Notes: generated by a model not told the origin, from the sequence alone. Shown: positions 51,928 to 62,025, numbered from the stretch's first letter. The stretch is 64,000 bases of DNA from Streptomyces sp. NBC_00878 (GCF_026341515.1 NZ_JAPEOK010000001.1:10157776-10221775); one strand, 5' to 3'. Numbers and translations are program-made.

Positions 51928-53715
51928 TCAGTCCTTGGCGGGCGTCCAGCCCACCGGTTCGATGCGTGCCGCGTCCGCGGGCCTGGCCTCGTCGAACACG
52001 ACCCGGTCGCCGTCCGCGACACGTAGCGCGTCCACGTACGCGCCTCGGCCGACGTAGAGCCGGTCCGTCGTGTACCGCCAGCGCAGGACGAGTTGCCGGG
52101 CCTCGGGGAGATCCGCGGTGAGCCGGTGCCAGGCCCGGCCCGACCAGCCGGTGACGGAACCGGCGGGGTGCTCCTGGGCGGTCTCACCGCGCCGGACGGT
52201 GCTGAACGGCACCGGCTGCCACGTGGTGCCGCCGTCCGTCGAGGACTCCAGGAAGAGGGCGTCCGCCCGCGGTTCGGTGTCCCACCACAGGGCGGCTCGC
52301 AGACGGCCCTCGGCGCCGACGTCCAGCGCGGGCAGCGTCAGCGTGGCGGCCGTGGCGGTCGCCATGCCGGAGAACCAGGCCGTACGTCCTCGCGCGGGCC
52401 GGACCGGCACCGCGCGGGCCAGGTTGTTGGCGGCGGCCACCCGGGGAGCGGAACCCGACCGCCAACTCCGCACCGGATGAACGGAGTTGCCGAGAACGAT
52501 GAGGAACGAGTCGGCCGTCGGGTCGAGCACGAGCGAGGTGCCGGTGAAACCGGTGTGGCCCGCGGTGCTCGGCGTGGCCATCGCGCCCATGTACCAGTGC
52601 TGGTAGAGCTCGAAGCCGAGGCCGTGCTCGTCACCCGGGAACGCGGTGTTGAAGTCCGTGAACATCAACTCCACGGACTCGGGTTCCAGGATGCGAGCCC
52701 CGCCGTACGCACCGCCGTTGAGAAGCGTACGGCCGAGGACCGCCAGGTCCCACGCGGTGGAGAAGACACCGGCATGGCCCGCCACACCACCGAGGCTGTA
52801 CGCGTTCTCGTCGTGCACCTCGCCCCGGACGAGGCCCCGGTCGAGCCCCGACCACGGTTTACGGGCGTCCTCGGTGGCTGCGATCCTCGGCTTCCAGGAC
52901 GCCGGCGGGTTGAAGCGGGTGCGGCGCATTCCGAGCGGTGCGGTGATCTCGCTGCCGAGCAGGGCGTCCAGGGTGCGACCGGTGATCTTCTCCAGGACGA
53001 GCTGGAGCGAGATGAGATTGAGGTCCGAGTAGAGGTACGCGGTGCCCGGCGGGTTGAGCGGCGCCTCCTTCCAGATCCGCTGGAGCTTCTCCTCGTACGT
53101 CGGCGCGCTGTAGAGCGGGATCCACGCGCGGAACCCCGAGGTGTGGGTGAGCAGTTGACGGATCGTGATGTCCTGCTTGCCCGCACCGCCGAAGTCCGGG
53201 AGGTACGAGGCGACCTTCCCCTCCAGCTCCAGCGTGCCGCGCTCGATCTGCTGCACGGCGAGGATCGAGGTGAACAGCTTCGACACCGAGGCGAGGTCGA
53301 AGACCGTGTCCCGCGCCATCGCGATCTGCTGGTCGGCGGGGAACTCCACGGCGGTGTCGGTCTTCTCGTCGTACGCCGAGTAGCGCACCGCCTTGCCGAT
53401 CGGGTGGTGCAGCGCGACCGTACCGCCGCGTCCGGCGAGCAGCACGGCTCCCGCGTACCAGGGGTACTTGGGGGAGGGGCCGAGGAACGTCTCGGCGTCG
53501 GCGACGAGTTGGCGCAGGTGAGCGGGGAGCAGTCCGGCGCGTTCGGCGGAGCCGTGCCGCAGGGTCGGGCGGCCGTCGGCGTCGCCGCTGCTCCCGGTGG
53601 CGCGGGGTGCGGCCGATGCCGAGGGGAGCGGTGCGAGGATCAGCGCGCCGCCCAACGCCGATAGACCGCGGCCCAGTTGACGACGGGTCGGCCCGCCGCC
53701 CGCTCTGTCCGTCAT
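51928..53715 (-). CDS. Secreted serine hydrolase, beta-lactamase/esterase fold
   Basis: A 595-residue exported protein. A twin-arginine signal (TRRQLGRGLSALGGAL) is cut after ASA near residue 36. A class C beta-lactamase-type domain (about 60-430) has nucleophile motif SVSK (143-146), YSDLN (229-233) and GHTGFTG as the third element. A beta-rich C-terminal domain of about 160 residues follows, jelly-roll-like and possibly for substrate binding. It could be an esterase, D-aminopeptidase or peptidoglycan-acting enzyme; sequence alone cannot decide. GGGAGG precedes ATG 53715. Confidence 0.88.
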   Translation of the reverse strand: MTDRAGGGPTRRQLGRGLSALGGALILAPLPSASAAPRATGSSGDADGRPTLRHGSAERAGLLPAHLRQLVADAETFLGPSPKYPWYAGAVLLAGRGGTVALHHPIGKAVRYSAYDEKTDTAVEFPADQQIAMARDTVFDLASVSKLFTSILAVQQIERGTLELEGKVASYLPDFGGAGKQDITIRQLLTHTSGFRAWIPLYSAPTYEEKLQRIWKEAPLNPPGTAYLYSDLNLISLQLVLEKITGRTLDALLGSEITAPLGMRRTRFNPPASWKPRIAATEDARKPWSGLDRGLVRGEVHDENAYSLGGVAGHAGVFSTAWDLAVLGRTLLNGGAYGGARILEPESVELMFTDFNTAFPGDEHGLGFELYQHWYMGAMATPSTAGHTGFTGTSLVLDPTADSFLIVLGNSVHPVRSWRSGSAPRVAAANNLARAVPVRPARGRTAWFSGMATATAATLTLPALDVGAEGRLRAALWWDTEPRADALFLESSTDGGTTWQPVPFSTVRRGETAQEHPAGSVTGWSGRAWHRLTADLPEARQLVLRWRYTTDRLYVGRGAYVDALRVADGDRVVFDEARPADAARIEPVGWTPAKD

Positions 53716-53923
53716 CGAGGAGCCTCCCGTTGTGCTGCCGCGTTTGCCGTGCCGCCTGAAAGTATTTTTCCGAGTTCGCTGTGCTCGGTGAAACTTTTGT
53801 GTCAGACGGGGGACGTGTCAACGGTGCCGCCCCGACTGGTCCTGGCCGATACCGACTTGAGCAAACTGACGGACCATCAGAAAAGGTCTTCCTTCGTCCG
53901 GAGGACTGCGGCATCCTGCGCCC

Positions 53924-55033
53924 ATGCAGACGGAGCTGAGCAAGAAACTGGGAGTCGAGCACGCCCTCTTCGGCTTCACGCCGTTCCCCGCCGTCGCCGC
54001 CGCGATCAGCCGGGCCGGTGGGTTCGGTGTGCTCGGTGCGGTCCGCTACACCGCCCCCGACGACCTCAAACGCGACCTCGACTGGATCGAGGCGCATGTC
54101 GACGGCATGCCGTACGGGCTGGACGTCGTCATGCCCGCCAAGAAGGTCGAGGGCGTGACCGAGGCGGACGTGGAGGCGATGATCCCGGAGGGACACCGCC
54201 AGTACGTCAAGGACACCCTGGCCAAGTACGGCGTGCCCGAACTCGCCGAGGGCGAGGTCTCCGGCTGGCGCATCACCGGCTGGATGGAACAGGTCGCCCG
54301 CACTCAGTTGGACGTCGCCTTCGACTATCCGATCAAGCTGCTGGCCAACGCGCTGGGCTCACCGCCCGCCGATGTCATCGAGCGCGCCCACGGCCAGAAC
54401 GTGCTCGTCGCCGCGCTCGCGGGCAGCGCCCGGCACGCCCGCAAGCACGCGGAGGCGGGCATCGACATCGTCGTCGCGCAGGGCTACGAGGCCGGCGGCC
54501 ACACCGGTGACATCGCCTCGATGGTGCTGACGCCCGAAGTCGTCGAGGCCGTCCACCCGTTGCCCGTGCTGTCGGCGGGCGGCATCGGCAGCGGCCAGCA
54601 GATGGCCGCCGCGCTCACTCTCGGCGCCCAAGGTGTGTGGCTCGGCTCCATATGGCTGACCACCACAGAGGCCGACATGCACTCACGCGCCCTGACCCGG
54701 AAGCTGCTCGCCGCCGGGTCGGGCGACACGGTCCGCTCGCGCGCGCTGACCGGGAAACCCGCACGCCAGCTCCGCACCGAATGGACCGACGCCTGGGACG
54801 ACCCCAACGGGCCCGGCACGCTCCCCATGCCCCTGCAGGGGCTCCTGGTCGCCGAGGCGGTCTCGCGGATCCAGCGGCACGAGGTCGAACCGCTGCTCGG
54901 GACACCCGTGGGACAGATCGTCGGCCGGATGAACAGCGAACGCAGCGTCCAGGAAGTCGTCGACGACCTCACCCGCGGCTTCGAGGAGGCCGTCGACCGA
55001 CTCGACCGCATCGCAGGAAGGAGCCACGAGTGA
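53924..55033 (+). CDS. Nitronate monooxygenase family protein (Rv1533-like)
   Basis: A 369-residue FMN-binding TIM-barrel protein of the NMO/NPD family. It has GGFGVLGAVRY near the N terminus, the VAQGYEAGGHTGD FMN/active-site loop, LSAGGIGSGQQMAAAL and LTGKPARQLRTEW. It resembles the mycobacterial Rv1533 type, linked to lipid metabolism. It is coupled (GTGA overlap) to an acyl-CoA synthetase, so it probably oxidises or reduces an acyl or enone substrate rather than a nitroalkane. No clear ribosome site is seen before ATG 53924. Confidence 0.87.
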   Translation: MQTELSKKLGVEHALFGFTPFPAVAAAISRAGGFGVLGAVRYTAPDDLKRDLDWIEAHVDGMPYGLDVVMPAKKVEGVTEADVEAMIPEGHRQYVKDTLAKYGVPELAEGEVSGWRITGWMEQVARTQLDVAFDYPIKLLANALGSPPADVIERAHGQNVLVAALAGSARHARKHAEAGIDIVVAQGYEAGGHTGDIASMVLTPEVVEAVHPLPVLSAGGIGSGQQMAAALTLGAQGVWLGSIWLTTTEADMHSRALTRKLLAAGSGDTVRSRALTGKPARQLRTEWTDAWDDPNGPGTLPMPLQGLLVAEAVSRIQRHEVEPLLGTPVGQIVGRMNSERSVQEVVDDLTRGFEEAVDRLDRIAGRSHE

Positions 55034-56580
55034 GCCGGCACCCCAACGGCTTCTGGGCCCAGGCCACCGCCGACCCCGAGCGCACCGTGCTCGTCGCGAC
55101 CGACGGCGAGGAGTGGACCGCCGGACGGCTGCACGCCGAGACCAACCGGCTGGTGCACGGACTGCGCGCCGCCGGGCTCGAACGCGGTGACGCCTTCGCC
55201 GTCGTGCTGCCCAACGGCGTCGAGTTCTTCACCGCGTACCTCGCCGCCTCGCAGGCCGGCTTCTATCTCGTGCCCGTCAACCACCACCTCGTCGGCCCCG
55301 AGATCGCCTGGATCGTCTCCGACTCCGGCGCCAAGGTGCTGATCGCGCACGAGCGGTTCGCCGACGCCGCACGCCACGCGGCCGACGAGGCGAAGCTCCC
55401 CGCGGACCGGCGGTACGCGGTCGGAGCGGTCGAGGGCTTCCGTCCGTACGCCGACCTCCTCGACGGGCAGCCCGGGGCGGTGCCCGAGGACCGCACGCTC
55501 GGCTGGGTCATGAACTACACCTCCGGGACCACGGGCCGCCCGCGCGGCATCCGGCGCCCCCTGACCGGCAAGCTCCCCGAGGAGACCTACCTCGGCGGCT
55601 TCCTCGGCATCTTCGGCATCAAGCCGTTCGACGACAACGTGCATCTGGTGTGCTCGCCGCTCTACCACACGGCGGTCCTCCAGTTCGCGGGCGCGTCCCT
55701 GCACATCGGGCACCGGCTGGTGCTGATGGACAAGTGGACGCCCGAGGAGATGCTGCGGCTCATCGACGCCCACCGGTGCACGCACACCCATATGGTCCCG
55801 ACCCAGTTCCACCGCCTGCTCGCACTGCCGGACCACATAAGGGCGGGCTATGACGTGTCGTCCATGCGGCACGCCATCCATGGCGCCGCCCCATGCCCGG
55901 ACCACGTGAAACGGGCCATGATCGAGTGGTGGGGCCACAGTGTCGAGGAGTACTACGCGGCCAGTGAGGGCGGCGGTGCCTTCGCGACCGCCGGGGACTG
56001 GCTGAAGAAGCCCGGGACGGTCGGCAAGGCCTGGCCCATCAGCGAGCTGGCCGTCTTCGACGACGACGGGAACCGGCTGCCGCCCGGTGAACTGGGCACC
56101 GTCTACATGAAGATGAGCACGGGCGGATTCTCGTACCACAAGGACGAGAACAAGACGAGGAAGAACCGCATCGGAGACTTCTTCACCGTCGGCGACCTGG
56201 GGTATCTCGACGAGGACGGCTATCTCTTCCTGCGCGACCGCAAGATCGACATGATCATCTCCGGCGGGGTCAACATCTACCCCGCCGAGATCGAGGCCGC
56301 CCTGCTCACCCACCCCGGCGTCGGCGACGCCGCCGCCTTCGGAATTCCGCACGACGACTGGGGCGAGGCGGTCAAGGCCGTCGTCGAACCCGCTCCCGGC
56401 TTCGAAGCGGGCGAGGCACTGGCCGCCGAGATCCTGGAGCACTGCGAGCGGCAGCTGGCCGGGTACAAGCGGCCGAGAAGCGTCGACTTCATCGAGACGA
56501 TGCCACGCGACCCCAACGGGAAGCTGTACAAGCGCCGGCTGAGGGACCCGTACTGGGAAGGCCGTACCCGACCCGTGTGA
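55030..56580 (+). CDS. Acyl-CoA synthetase (AMP-forming)
   Basis: A 516-residue ANL-superfamily ligase. The P-loop is YTSGTTGRPRG (about 163-173), the core motif is YYAASEGGG, GDLGYLDEDGYLF is the adenine-ribose motif, and the C-terminal hinge/lysine motif is DPNGKLYKR with the catalytic lysine. It activates a carboxylic acid to its CoA ester through the adenylate. It starts with GTG overlapping the NMO stop by four bases, so the two act in one pathway. The chain length preference cannot be read from the sequence. Confidence 0.9.
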   Translation: MSRHPNGFWAQATADPERTVLVATDGEEWTAGRLHAETNRLVHGLRAAGLERGDAFAVVLPNGVEFFTAYLAASQAGFYLVPVNHHLVGPEIAWIVSDSGAKVLIAHERFADAARHAADEAKLPADRRYAVGAVEGFRPYADLLDGQPGAVPEDRTLGWVMNYTSGTTGRPRGIRRPLTGKLPEETYLGGFLGIFGIKPFDDNVHLVCSPLYHTAVLQFAGASLHIGHRLVLMDKWTPEEMLRLIDAHRCTHTHMVPTQFHRLLALPDHIRAGYDVSSMRHAIHGAAPCPDHVKRAMIEWWGHSVEEYYAASEGGGAFATAGDWLKKPGTVGKAWPISELAVFDDDGNRLPPGELGTVYMKMSTGGFSYHKDENKTRKNRIGDFFTVGDLGYLDEDGYLFLRDRKIDMIISGGVNIYPAEIEAALLTHPGVGDAAAFGIPHDDWGEAVKAVVEPAPGFEAGEALAAEILEHCERQLAGYKRPRSVDFIETMPRDPNGKLYKRRLRDPYWEGRTRPV

Positions 56581-56622
56581 GGGGCCGACATGTGCCGGTG
56601 AGACAGGCGTCAGCGAGGGGCT

Positions 56623-56656
56623 GTGTGGTCCCACTCCATGTGGGCTGGGACCACAC
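56623..56656. terminator. Terminator after NMO-ligase operon
   Basis: A perfect 11-bp stem (GTGTGGTCCCA at 56623-56633 with 56646-56656) and a 12-base loop, 42 bases after the stop. Confidence 0.78.
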
Positions 56657-56787
56657 GGCGTTCACCCACCGTGTCCACGGCTGAGTGATCGGTACGGTGT
56701 CCATGGCGGTGCCGGCGTCGGTGCCTGTCTCGGTCTCGGTCTCGCCGACTTGACCTCGCTCGCGCGACGGAACGAGGATCACGTGTC

Positions 56788-58344
56788 ATGACGCCTGGAC
56801 ACGGCAGCACAGTTGACGGGGTGCTGCGGCGCAGCGCCCGACGTACCCCGGAGCGCGACGCGGTCACCTACCGCGACCGCACCTGGACGTACGCCGGACT
56901 CGACGAGGCCGTCTCCCGGGCGGCCCAGGTGTTGCGGTCCTCGGGCCTGGCTCCCGGCGACCGCGTCGGCGCCTACGGCCACAACTCGGACGCGTACCTC
57001 ATCGGCTTCCTGGCCTGCGCCCGCGCCGGGCTCGTACACGTGCCGGTCAACCAGAACCTATCCGGCGACGACCTCTCGTACATCGTCGGCCAGTCCGGCA
57101 GCACGCTCGTCCTGGCCGACCCCGACCTCGCCGACCGACTCCCGGACGGCGTACGGGTGATGCCGCTGCGCGACGCGGACGACTCGCTGCTCGCGCGGCT
57201 GGAGTCGACACCTCCGTACGACGGCCCCGAGCCGCGTACCGAGGACCTGGTGCAGCTGCTCTACACCTCGGGCACGACGGCCCTGCCCAAGGGCGCGATG
57301 ATGACGCACCGGGCGCTGGTGCACGAGTATCTGAGCGCGATCACCGCCCTCGACCTGAGCGCGGGGGACCTGCCCGTGCACTCGCTGCCGCTGTACCACT
57401 CGGCGCAGATGCACGTGTTCCTGCTGCCGTATCTCGCGGTCGGCGCCCGGAACACCATCATCGACGCACCCGACGCCGAGCAGCTCTTCGACCTGATCGA
57501 GGCGGGTCGCGCGGACAGTCTCTTCGCGCCGCCCACCGTGTGGATCGGCCTGTCGAACCGTCCCGACTTCGCGACCCGCGACCTGAGCGGGCTGCGCAAG
57601 GCGTACTACGGGGCGTCGATCATGCCGGTGCCCGTTCTCGAACGGCTGCGGGAACGGCTCCCCAAGCTCGCCTTCTACAACTGTTTCGGGCAGAGCGAGA
57701 TCGGCCCGCTGGCCATGGTCCTCGGGCCGCACGAGCACCGGAAGGCACGCCTGGACTCCTGCGGGCGTCCGGTGCTGTTCGTGGACGCGCGGGTGGTCGA
57801 CGAGAAGGGCGAGGACGTGCCCGACGGCACGTCCGGTGAGGTCGTCTACCGGTCACCGCAGTTGTGCGAGGGCTACTGGGACAAGCCCGAGGAGACGGCC
57901 GAGGCCTTCCGGGACGGCTGGTTCCACTCCGGTGATCTCGTGGTGCGGGACGCGCAGGGGTACTTCACCGTCGTCGACCGGGTCAAGGACGTCATCAACT
58001 CCGGGGGAGTCCTGGTCGCCTCACGGCAGGTCGAGGACGCGCTCTACACGCATCCCGAGGTGGCCGAGGTCGCGGTGATCGGGCTGCCCGACGACCACTG
58101 GATCGAGGCCGTGACCGCGGTGGTCGTCCCCCGCGGCGCGGTCACGGAGGACGAACTGGTCGCCCACGCGCGCGAGAACCTCGCCCATTTCAAGGCGCCG
58201 AAGAGGGTGGTGTTCGTGGACGAACTGCCCCGCAACGCCAGCGGGAAGATCCTCAAGCGGGAGCTGCGGGACCGGTTCGGAGCGGAGCCTTCGGAGGTCG
58301 GGTCCGGTGGCCCCGCCTCCGGTGGTTCCGCCCCTGGTGATTGA
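56788..58344 (+). CDS. Fatty-acid/acyl-CoA ligase (FadD13-like)
   Basis: A 518-residue ANL ligase. The P-loop is YTSGTTALPKGAMMTH (about 158-173), SEIG follows in the core motif, GDLVVRDAQGYFTVVDR-type segments bind the adenylate, and PRNASGKILKRELR carries the catalytic lysine. The order of motifs matches FadD13-type long-chain ligases. It has its own promoter region after the terminator. The C terminus has an extra low-complexity tail (GSGGPASGGSAPGD). It adds a second CoA-activating enzyme to the cluster. Confidence 0.9.
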   Translation: MTPGHGSTVDGVLRRSARRTPERDAVTYRDRTWTYAGLDEAVSRAAQVLRSSGLAPGDRVGAYGHNSDAYLIGFLACARAGLVHVPVNQNLSGDDLSYIVGQSGSTLVLADPDLADRLPDGVRVMPLRDADDSLLARLESTPPYDGPEPRTEDLVQLLYTSGTTALPKGAMMTHRALVHEYLSAITALDLSAGDLPVHSLPLYHSAQMHVFLLPYLAVGARNTIIDAPDAEQLFDLIEAGRADSLFAPPTVWIGLSNRPDFATRDLSGLRKAYYGASIMPVPVLERLRERLPKLAFYNCFGQSEIGPLAMVLGPHEHRKARLDSCGRPVLFVDARVVDEKGEDVPDGTSGEVVYRSPQLCEGYWDKPEETAEAFRDGWFHSGDLVVRDAQGYFTVVDRVKDVINSGGVLVASRQVEDALYTHPEVAEVAVIGLPDDHWIEAVTAVVVPRGAVTEDELVAHARENLAHFKAPKRVVFVDELPRNASGKILKRELRDRFGAEPSEVGSGGPASGGSAPGD

Positions 58345-58472
58345 ATCCTTGGCGGTTGGATCCTCGGTCGTTGAACTGAAGCCGCCGGTGAGCCGTACCA
58401 GCTAACGGCGGCCCGACCACCCGAGCCTGGTCCGCCACATCACCACCGGGTTTCGCAAGGAAGGACCTTCGG

Positions 58473-60611
58473 GTGTCGAGCACCACGAACTCTCGCCAGC
58501 TGCCGGACATGGACCGGACAACCCCCGAGGAGGACGTGACCGCGGAGGCTTCTCCTGCGGACACGTCTGACGACACCCGGCTCAGCACCTCCGTCGAGGA
58601 AGTCGAAGAGGTCGGAGAGGTCGAAGAGGTCGAAGAAAAGGAACCCGTCCGCGACACCGGCACTGCCTCTGACAAGGCCTCCGAGGATGAGGAGAAATCC
58701 GAGGCTGAGGGGAAGCCGGCCTCCGAAGAGGCCCCCGCAGCTGAGGAAGGTGAGGGCTCCGACAAGACCCCCGCAGTCGCGGACGGCGCGGTCACTGAGA
58801 AGGCCCCCGCGGTCGAGGAGAGTGTCGCGGACAGCGCGGCCGCTGCGAACGCTCCCGCAGCCGACGGAACCACCGTCCCCGACGAGGACACCTCCGCGAG
58901 CGACAGCCCCAGCGAGGCCGCGAGTGACCGTCCCGATGAGACCCCGGACGAGCCCGTCGCCTCGCGCAAGTGGCGGGACCGCCACGCGGTCGCCGTGCGC
59001 AACGTGGGATGGGCCGCCACGGCCCTGTCCCTCGCACTCGTGTACTTCGCACTCCTCATGCCGACCGACCCCGACGACTTCCGGCCCGGCATGTTCCTGC
59101 GTATCCCGGTGGAGGCGGTCCTCGGCGCCGCCGTCCTCATCGTCCTGCCGCGCAGGCCACGGATCGTGGTGGCGGTCGTCGCCGGCGCGGGACTCGGTCT
59201 GCTGACCGTCCTGAACTTTCTCGACATCGGCTTCAACATGTTCCTCGGCCGAGGATTCAACGTGGTCCTCGACTGGGTTCTCTTCGACGACGCGCAGGCA
59301 TACCTCAAGGACACGATGGGCAACGGGGGCGCGATCGGCGCCGTGGTCGCGGTCGTGGCCCTCGTCCTCATCGTGCTCGTCGTGATGACCCTGGCGGTGC
59401 TCCGGTTGAGCAACGTCATGGTCCGTAACCGAGACGCGGCCAGCCGAGCAACCATGGTGGTCGGTACCGCCTGGGTCGTCTGCGCGGCGCTCGGCCTGCA
59501 GTACTCCGGTCCGGCGCTCGCGGCCAGGACCACGGTCGCCCGCGTCGAGGACCGGGTGAAGCGGGTGCAGGCGACCCTCAAGGACGAGGCGGCGTTCGCC
59601 AAGGAGGCGAAGAAGGACGCCTTCGGCGGCACCCCTGGCGACCAGCTGCTCACCGATCTGCGCGGCAAGGACGTCATGATCGCCTTCATCGAGAGCTACG
59701 GCCGCAGCGCGATCGAGGACGAGGCCACCGCCGCGGGCGTCGGCGCGACGCTCGATGCCAAGAACGAGGCACTGACCAAGGCCGGCTACTCCGCCAAGAG
59801 CGGCTGGCTCACCTCGGCGACCTACGGCGGCAGCAGCTGGCTCGGTCACTCGACCTTCCTGTCGGGTCTGTGGATCAACAACCAGAACCGCTATCGCACC
59901 GTCACCGCGGGCGAGCACCTGACCATCACCGGCGCCTTCCAGCGCACCGGCGCCTGGCGGACCGTGGGCATCATGCCGGGCATCCAGAAGAACTGGCCGG
60001 AGGGCAAGTTCTACGGCCTCGACGACGTCTACGACTCCCGGGAACTCGGCTACGAGGGCCCGAAGTTCAGCTGGTCGACCATGCCCGACCAGTACACCCT
60101 GAGCGCCTTCGAGCGCCTGGAGCACGGCAAGAAGCGCGACAAGCCGCTGATGTCCGAGATCATTCTGACCTCCAGCCACCAGCCCTGGGCACCGCTCCCC
60201 AAGACGATCCCCTGGGACCAGGTCGGCGACGGCTCGGTCTACGAGGGCATCGAGAAGGCGGGCAAGGACCCCTCGGACGTGTTCTACGACTCCACCAAGG
60301 TGAAGGAGGAGTACGGCAAGTCCATCGAGTACTCGGTGAACTCCCTCATCGACTACGTGGTCAAGTACGGCGACAAGAACACCGTGCTCGTCTTCCTCGG
60401 CGACCACCAGCCCATGGCCAAGGTCAGCGGCAGCAACGCCAGCAGGGACGTGCCCGTCTCGATCGTCGCCCACGACAAGTCCGTACTCGACAAGATCGAC
60501 GACTGGGGCTGGACGGACGGCATCAAGCCCGACCAGTCGGCGCCGGTATGGAAGATGGACTCCTTCCGCGACCGCTTCCTGACCGCGTACGGCTCGACGC
60601 CCAAGCGGTAG
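58473..60611 (+). CDS. LtaS/sulfatase-superfamily membrane protein with acidic N terminus
   Basis: A 712-residue protein. Residues 1-165 are strongly acidic and low-complexity (EEVEEVGEVEEVEEKE and later Ala/Glu/Asp runs) and would stay in the cytoplasm. Five membrane helices (about 175-365) follow, then an extracellular alkaline-phosphatase-like domain (DVMIAFIESYG with the metal-binding Glu, SSWLGHSTFLSGLW around the nucleophile, FLGDHQPM for metal). Such proteins transfer phosphoglycerol-type groups to wall polymers or glycolipids. GGAAGGA supports GTG 58473; an in-frame ATG 36 bases later is possible. Its neighbours do not reveal the substrate. Confidence 0.83.
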   Translation: MSSTTNSRQLPDMDRTTPEEDVTAEASPADTSDDTRLSTSVEEVEEVGEVEEVEEKEPVRDTGTASDKASEDEEKSEAEGKPASEEAPAAEEGEGSDKTPAVADGAVTEKAPAVEESVADSAAAANAPAADGTTVPDEDTSASDSPSEAASDRPDETPDEPVASRKWRDRHAVAVRNVGWAATALSLALVYFALLMPTDPDDFRPGMFLRIPVEAVLGAAVLIVLPRRPRIVVAVVAGAGLGLLTVLNFLDIGFNMFLGRGFNVVLDWVLFDDAQAYLKDTMGNGGAIGAVVAVVALVLIVLVVMTLAVLRLSNVMVRNRDAASRATMVVGTAWVVCAALGLQYSGPALAARTTVARVEDRVKRVQATLKDEAAFAKEAKKDAFGGTPGDQLLTDLRGKDVMIAFIESYGRSAIEDEATAAGVGATLDAKNEALTKAGYSAKSGWLTSATYGGSSWLGHSTFLSGLWINNQNRYRTVTAGEHLTITGAFQRTGAWRTVGIMPGIQKNWPEGKFYGLDDVYDSRELGYEGPKFSWSTMPDQYTLSAFERLEHGKKRDKPLMSEIILTSSHQPWAPLPKTIPWDQVGDGSVYEGIEKAGKDPSDVFYDSTKVKEEYGKSIEYSVNSLIDYVVKYGDKNTVLVFLGDHQPMAKVSGSNASRDVPVSIVAHDKSVLDKIDDWGWTDGIKPDQSAPVWKMDSFRDRFLTAYGSTPKR

Positions 60612-60665
60612 AGGCGATGCGGTCCGCACCGGCTCCGCGGTCCGGTGCCGGTGCGGACGACGGGC

Positions 60666-60682
60666 CTAGGGCCCTGCCCTAG
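60666..60682. terminator. Small hairpin over the paaK stop codon
   Basis: CTAGGGC-CCT-GCCCTAG at 60666-60682 is a perfect 7-bp stem that includes the paaK stop. It lies between converging genes and could serve both. Confidence 0.45.
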
Positions 60683-61974
60683 CGCGGGCGCAGGTCCATG
60701 ATCCGCTTGATCTTCCCCACCGACCGCTCCAGCGACTCCGGTTCGACGATTTCGACGGTGACCGAGACTCCGATGCCGTCCTTCACGGCCGCCGTGATGG
60801 AGCGCGCGGCCTCGTCGCGGATCTCGGGTGTGGCGCCCGCCCGGGCCTCGGCGCGCACGGTGAGCGCGTCGAGGCGGCCCTCGCGGGTCAGCCGCAGCTG
60901 GAAGTGCGGGGCGACACCCGGTGTGCGCAGGACGATCTCCTCGATCTGCGTGGGGAAGAGGTTCACGCCGCGCAGGATGACCATGTCGTCACTGCGCCCG
61001 GTGATCTTCCGCATCCGGCGGAACACCCGAGCGGTACCCGGAAGCAGTCGCGTGAGGTCCCGGGTCCGGTACCGGATCACGGGCATGGCCTCCTTGGTGA
61101 GCGAGGTGAAGACCAGCTCGCCCTCCTCGCCGTCCGGCAGCACCTCGCCGGTGAGCGGATCGACGATCTCCGGGTAGAAGTGGTCCTCCCAGATGTGCAG
61201 CCCGTCCTTCGTCTCCACGCACTCCTGGGCGACGCCCGGGCCGATCACCTCCGACAGCCCGTAAATGTCGACCGCGTCGATCGCGAAGCGCTCCTCGATC
61301 TCCCGGCGCATCTCCTCGGTCCAGGGCTCGGCACCGAAGACGCCCACCCGGAGCGAGGTGTGCCGCGGGTCCACGCCCTGCCGCTCGAACTCGTCGAGAA
61401 GCGTCAGCATGTAGGAGGGCGTCACCATGATGATCCCGGGCTTCAGATCCTGGATCAGCTGCACCTGCCGAGCCGTCATGCCGCCGGACGCGGGGATCAC
61501 CGTACAACCGAGCCGTTCCGCGCCGTAGTGGGCGCCGAGCCCACCGGTGAACAGCCCATAGCCGTACGCCACATGCACCGTGTCACCGGGCCGGCCACCG
61601 GCCGCGCGGATCGAGCGGGCCACCATGTCGGACCACATGGAAAGGTCGTTCTCGGTGTAGCCGACGACCGTGGGGCGCCCGGTGGTACCGCTCGACGCAT
61701 GGATGCGGCGGACACGGTCCCGCGGCACGGCGAACATCCCGTACGGATAGTTCTCGCGCAGGTCCGCCTTCGTCGTGAACGGGAAGCGCGCCAGATCGGC
61801 GAGCGAGCGGCAGTCGTCGGGGCCGAGCCCCGCCTTGTCGAAGGAGTCCCGGTAGAAGGGCACGTTCTCGTACGCGTGCCGCAGCGATGTCCTCAGCCGC
61901 TCCAGCTGGAGTGCGCGCAGCCCCTCCGCGTCGAGCCGTTCGCCCGCGTCCAGCAGGTCCGTCGAATCCGCCAT
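60679..61974 (-). CDS. paaK: Phenylacetate-CoA ligase
   Basis: A 431-residue ANL ligase of the PaaK type, shorter than fatty-acyl ligases. The P-loop is SSGTTGRPTVVGY (about 93-105). YGLSEVIGPGVAQEC is the family core motif, and HIWEDHFYPEIVDP and RSDDMVILRGVNLFPTQIE are hallmarks; the catalytic lysine is near the end in GKIKRIM. It activates phenylacetate (or a related aromatic acid) to the CoA ester for the Paa epoxidase route. No other paa genes are in the window. A 20-base palindrome lies 51-71 bases upstream. GGGAG precedes ATG 61974. Confidence 0.92.
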   Translation of the reverse strand: MADSTDLLDAGERLDAEGLRALQLERLRTSLRHAYENVPFYRDSFDKAGLGPDDCRSLADLARFPFTTKADLRENYPYGMFAVPRDRVRRIHASSGTTGRPTVVGYTENDLSMWSDMVARSIRAAGGRPGDTVHVAYGYGLFTGGLGAHYGAERLGCTVIPASGGMTARQVQLIQDLKPGIIMVTPSYMLTLLDEFERQGVDPRHTSLRVGVFGAEPWTEEMRREIEERFAIDAVDIYGLSEVIGPGVAQECVETKDGLHIWEDHFYPEIVDPLTGEVLPDGEEGELVFTSLTKEAMPVIRYRTRDLTRLLPGTARVFRRMRKITGRSDDMVILRGVNLFPTQIEEIVLRTPGVAPHFQLRLTREGRLDALTVRAEARAGATPEIRDEAARSITAAVKDGIGVSVTVEIVEPESLERSVGKIKRIMDLRPR

Positions 61975-62025
61975 GGGACCGCTCCCTCACCAAACGTTCC
62001 ATTACGTCTATTACATCCATTGCGG

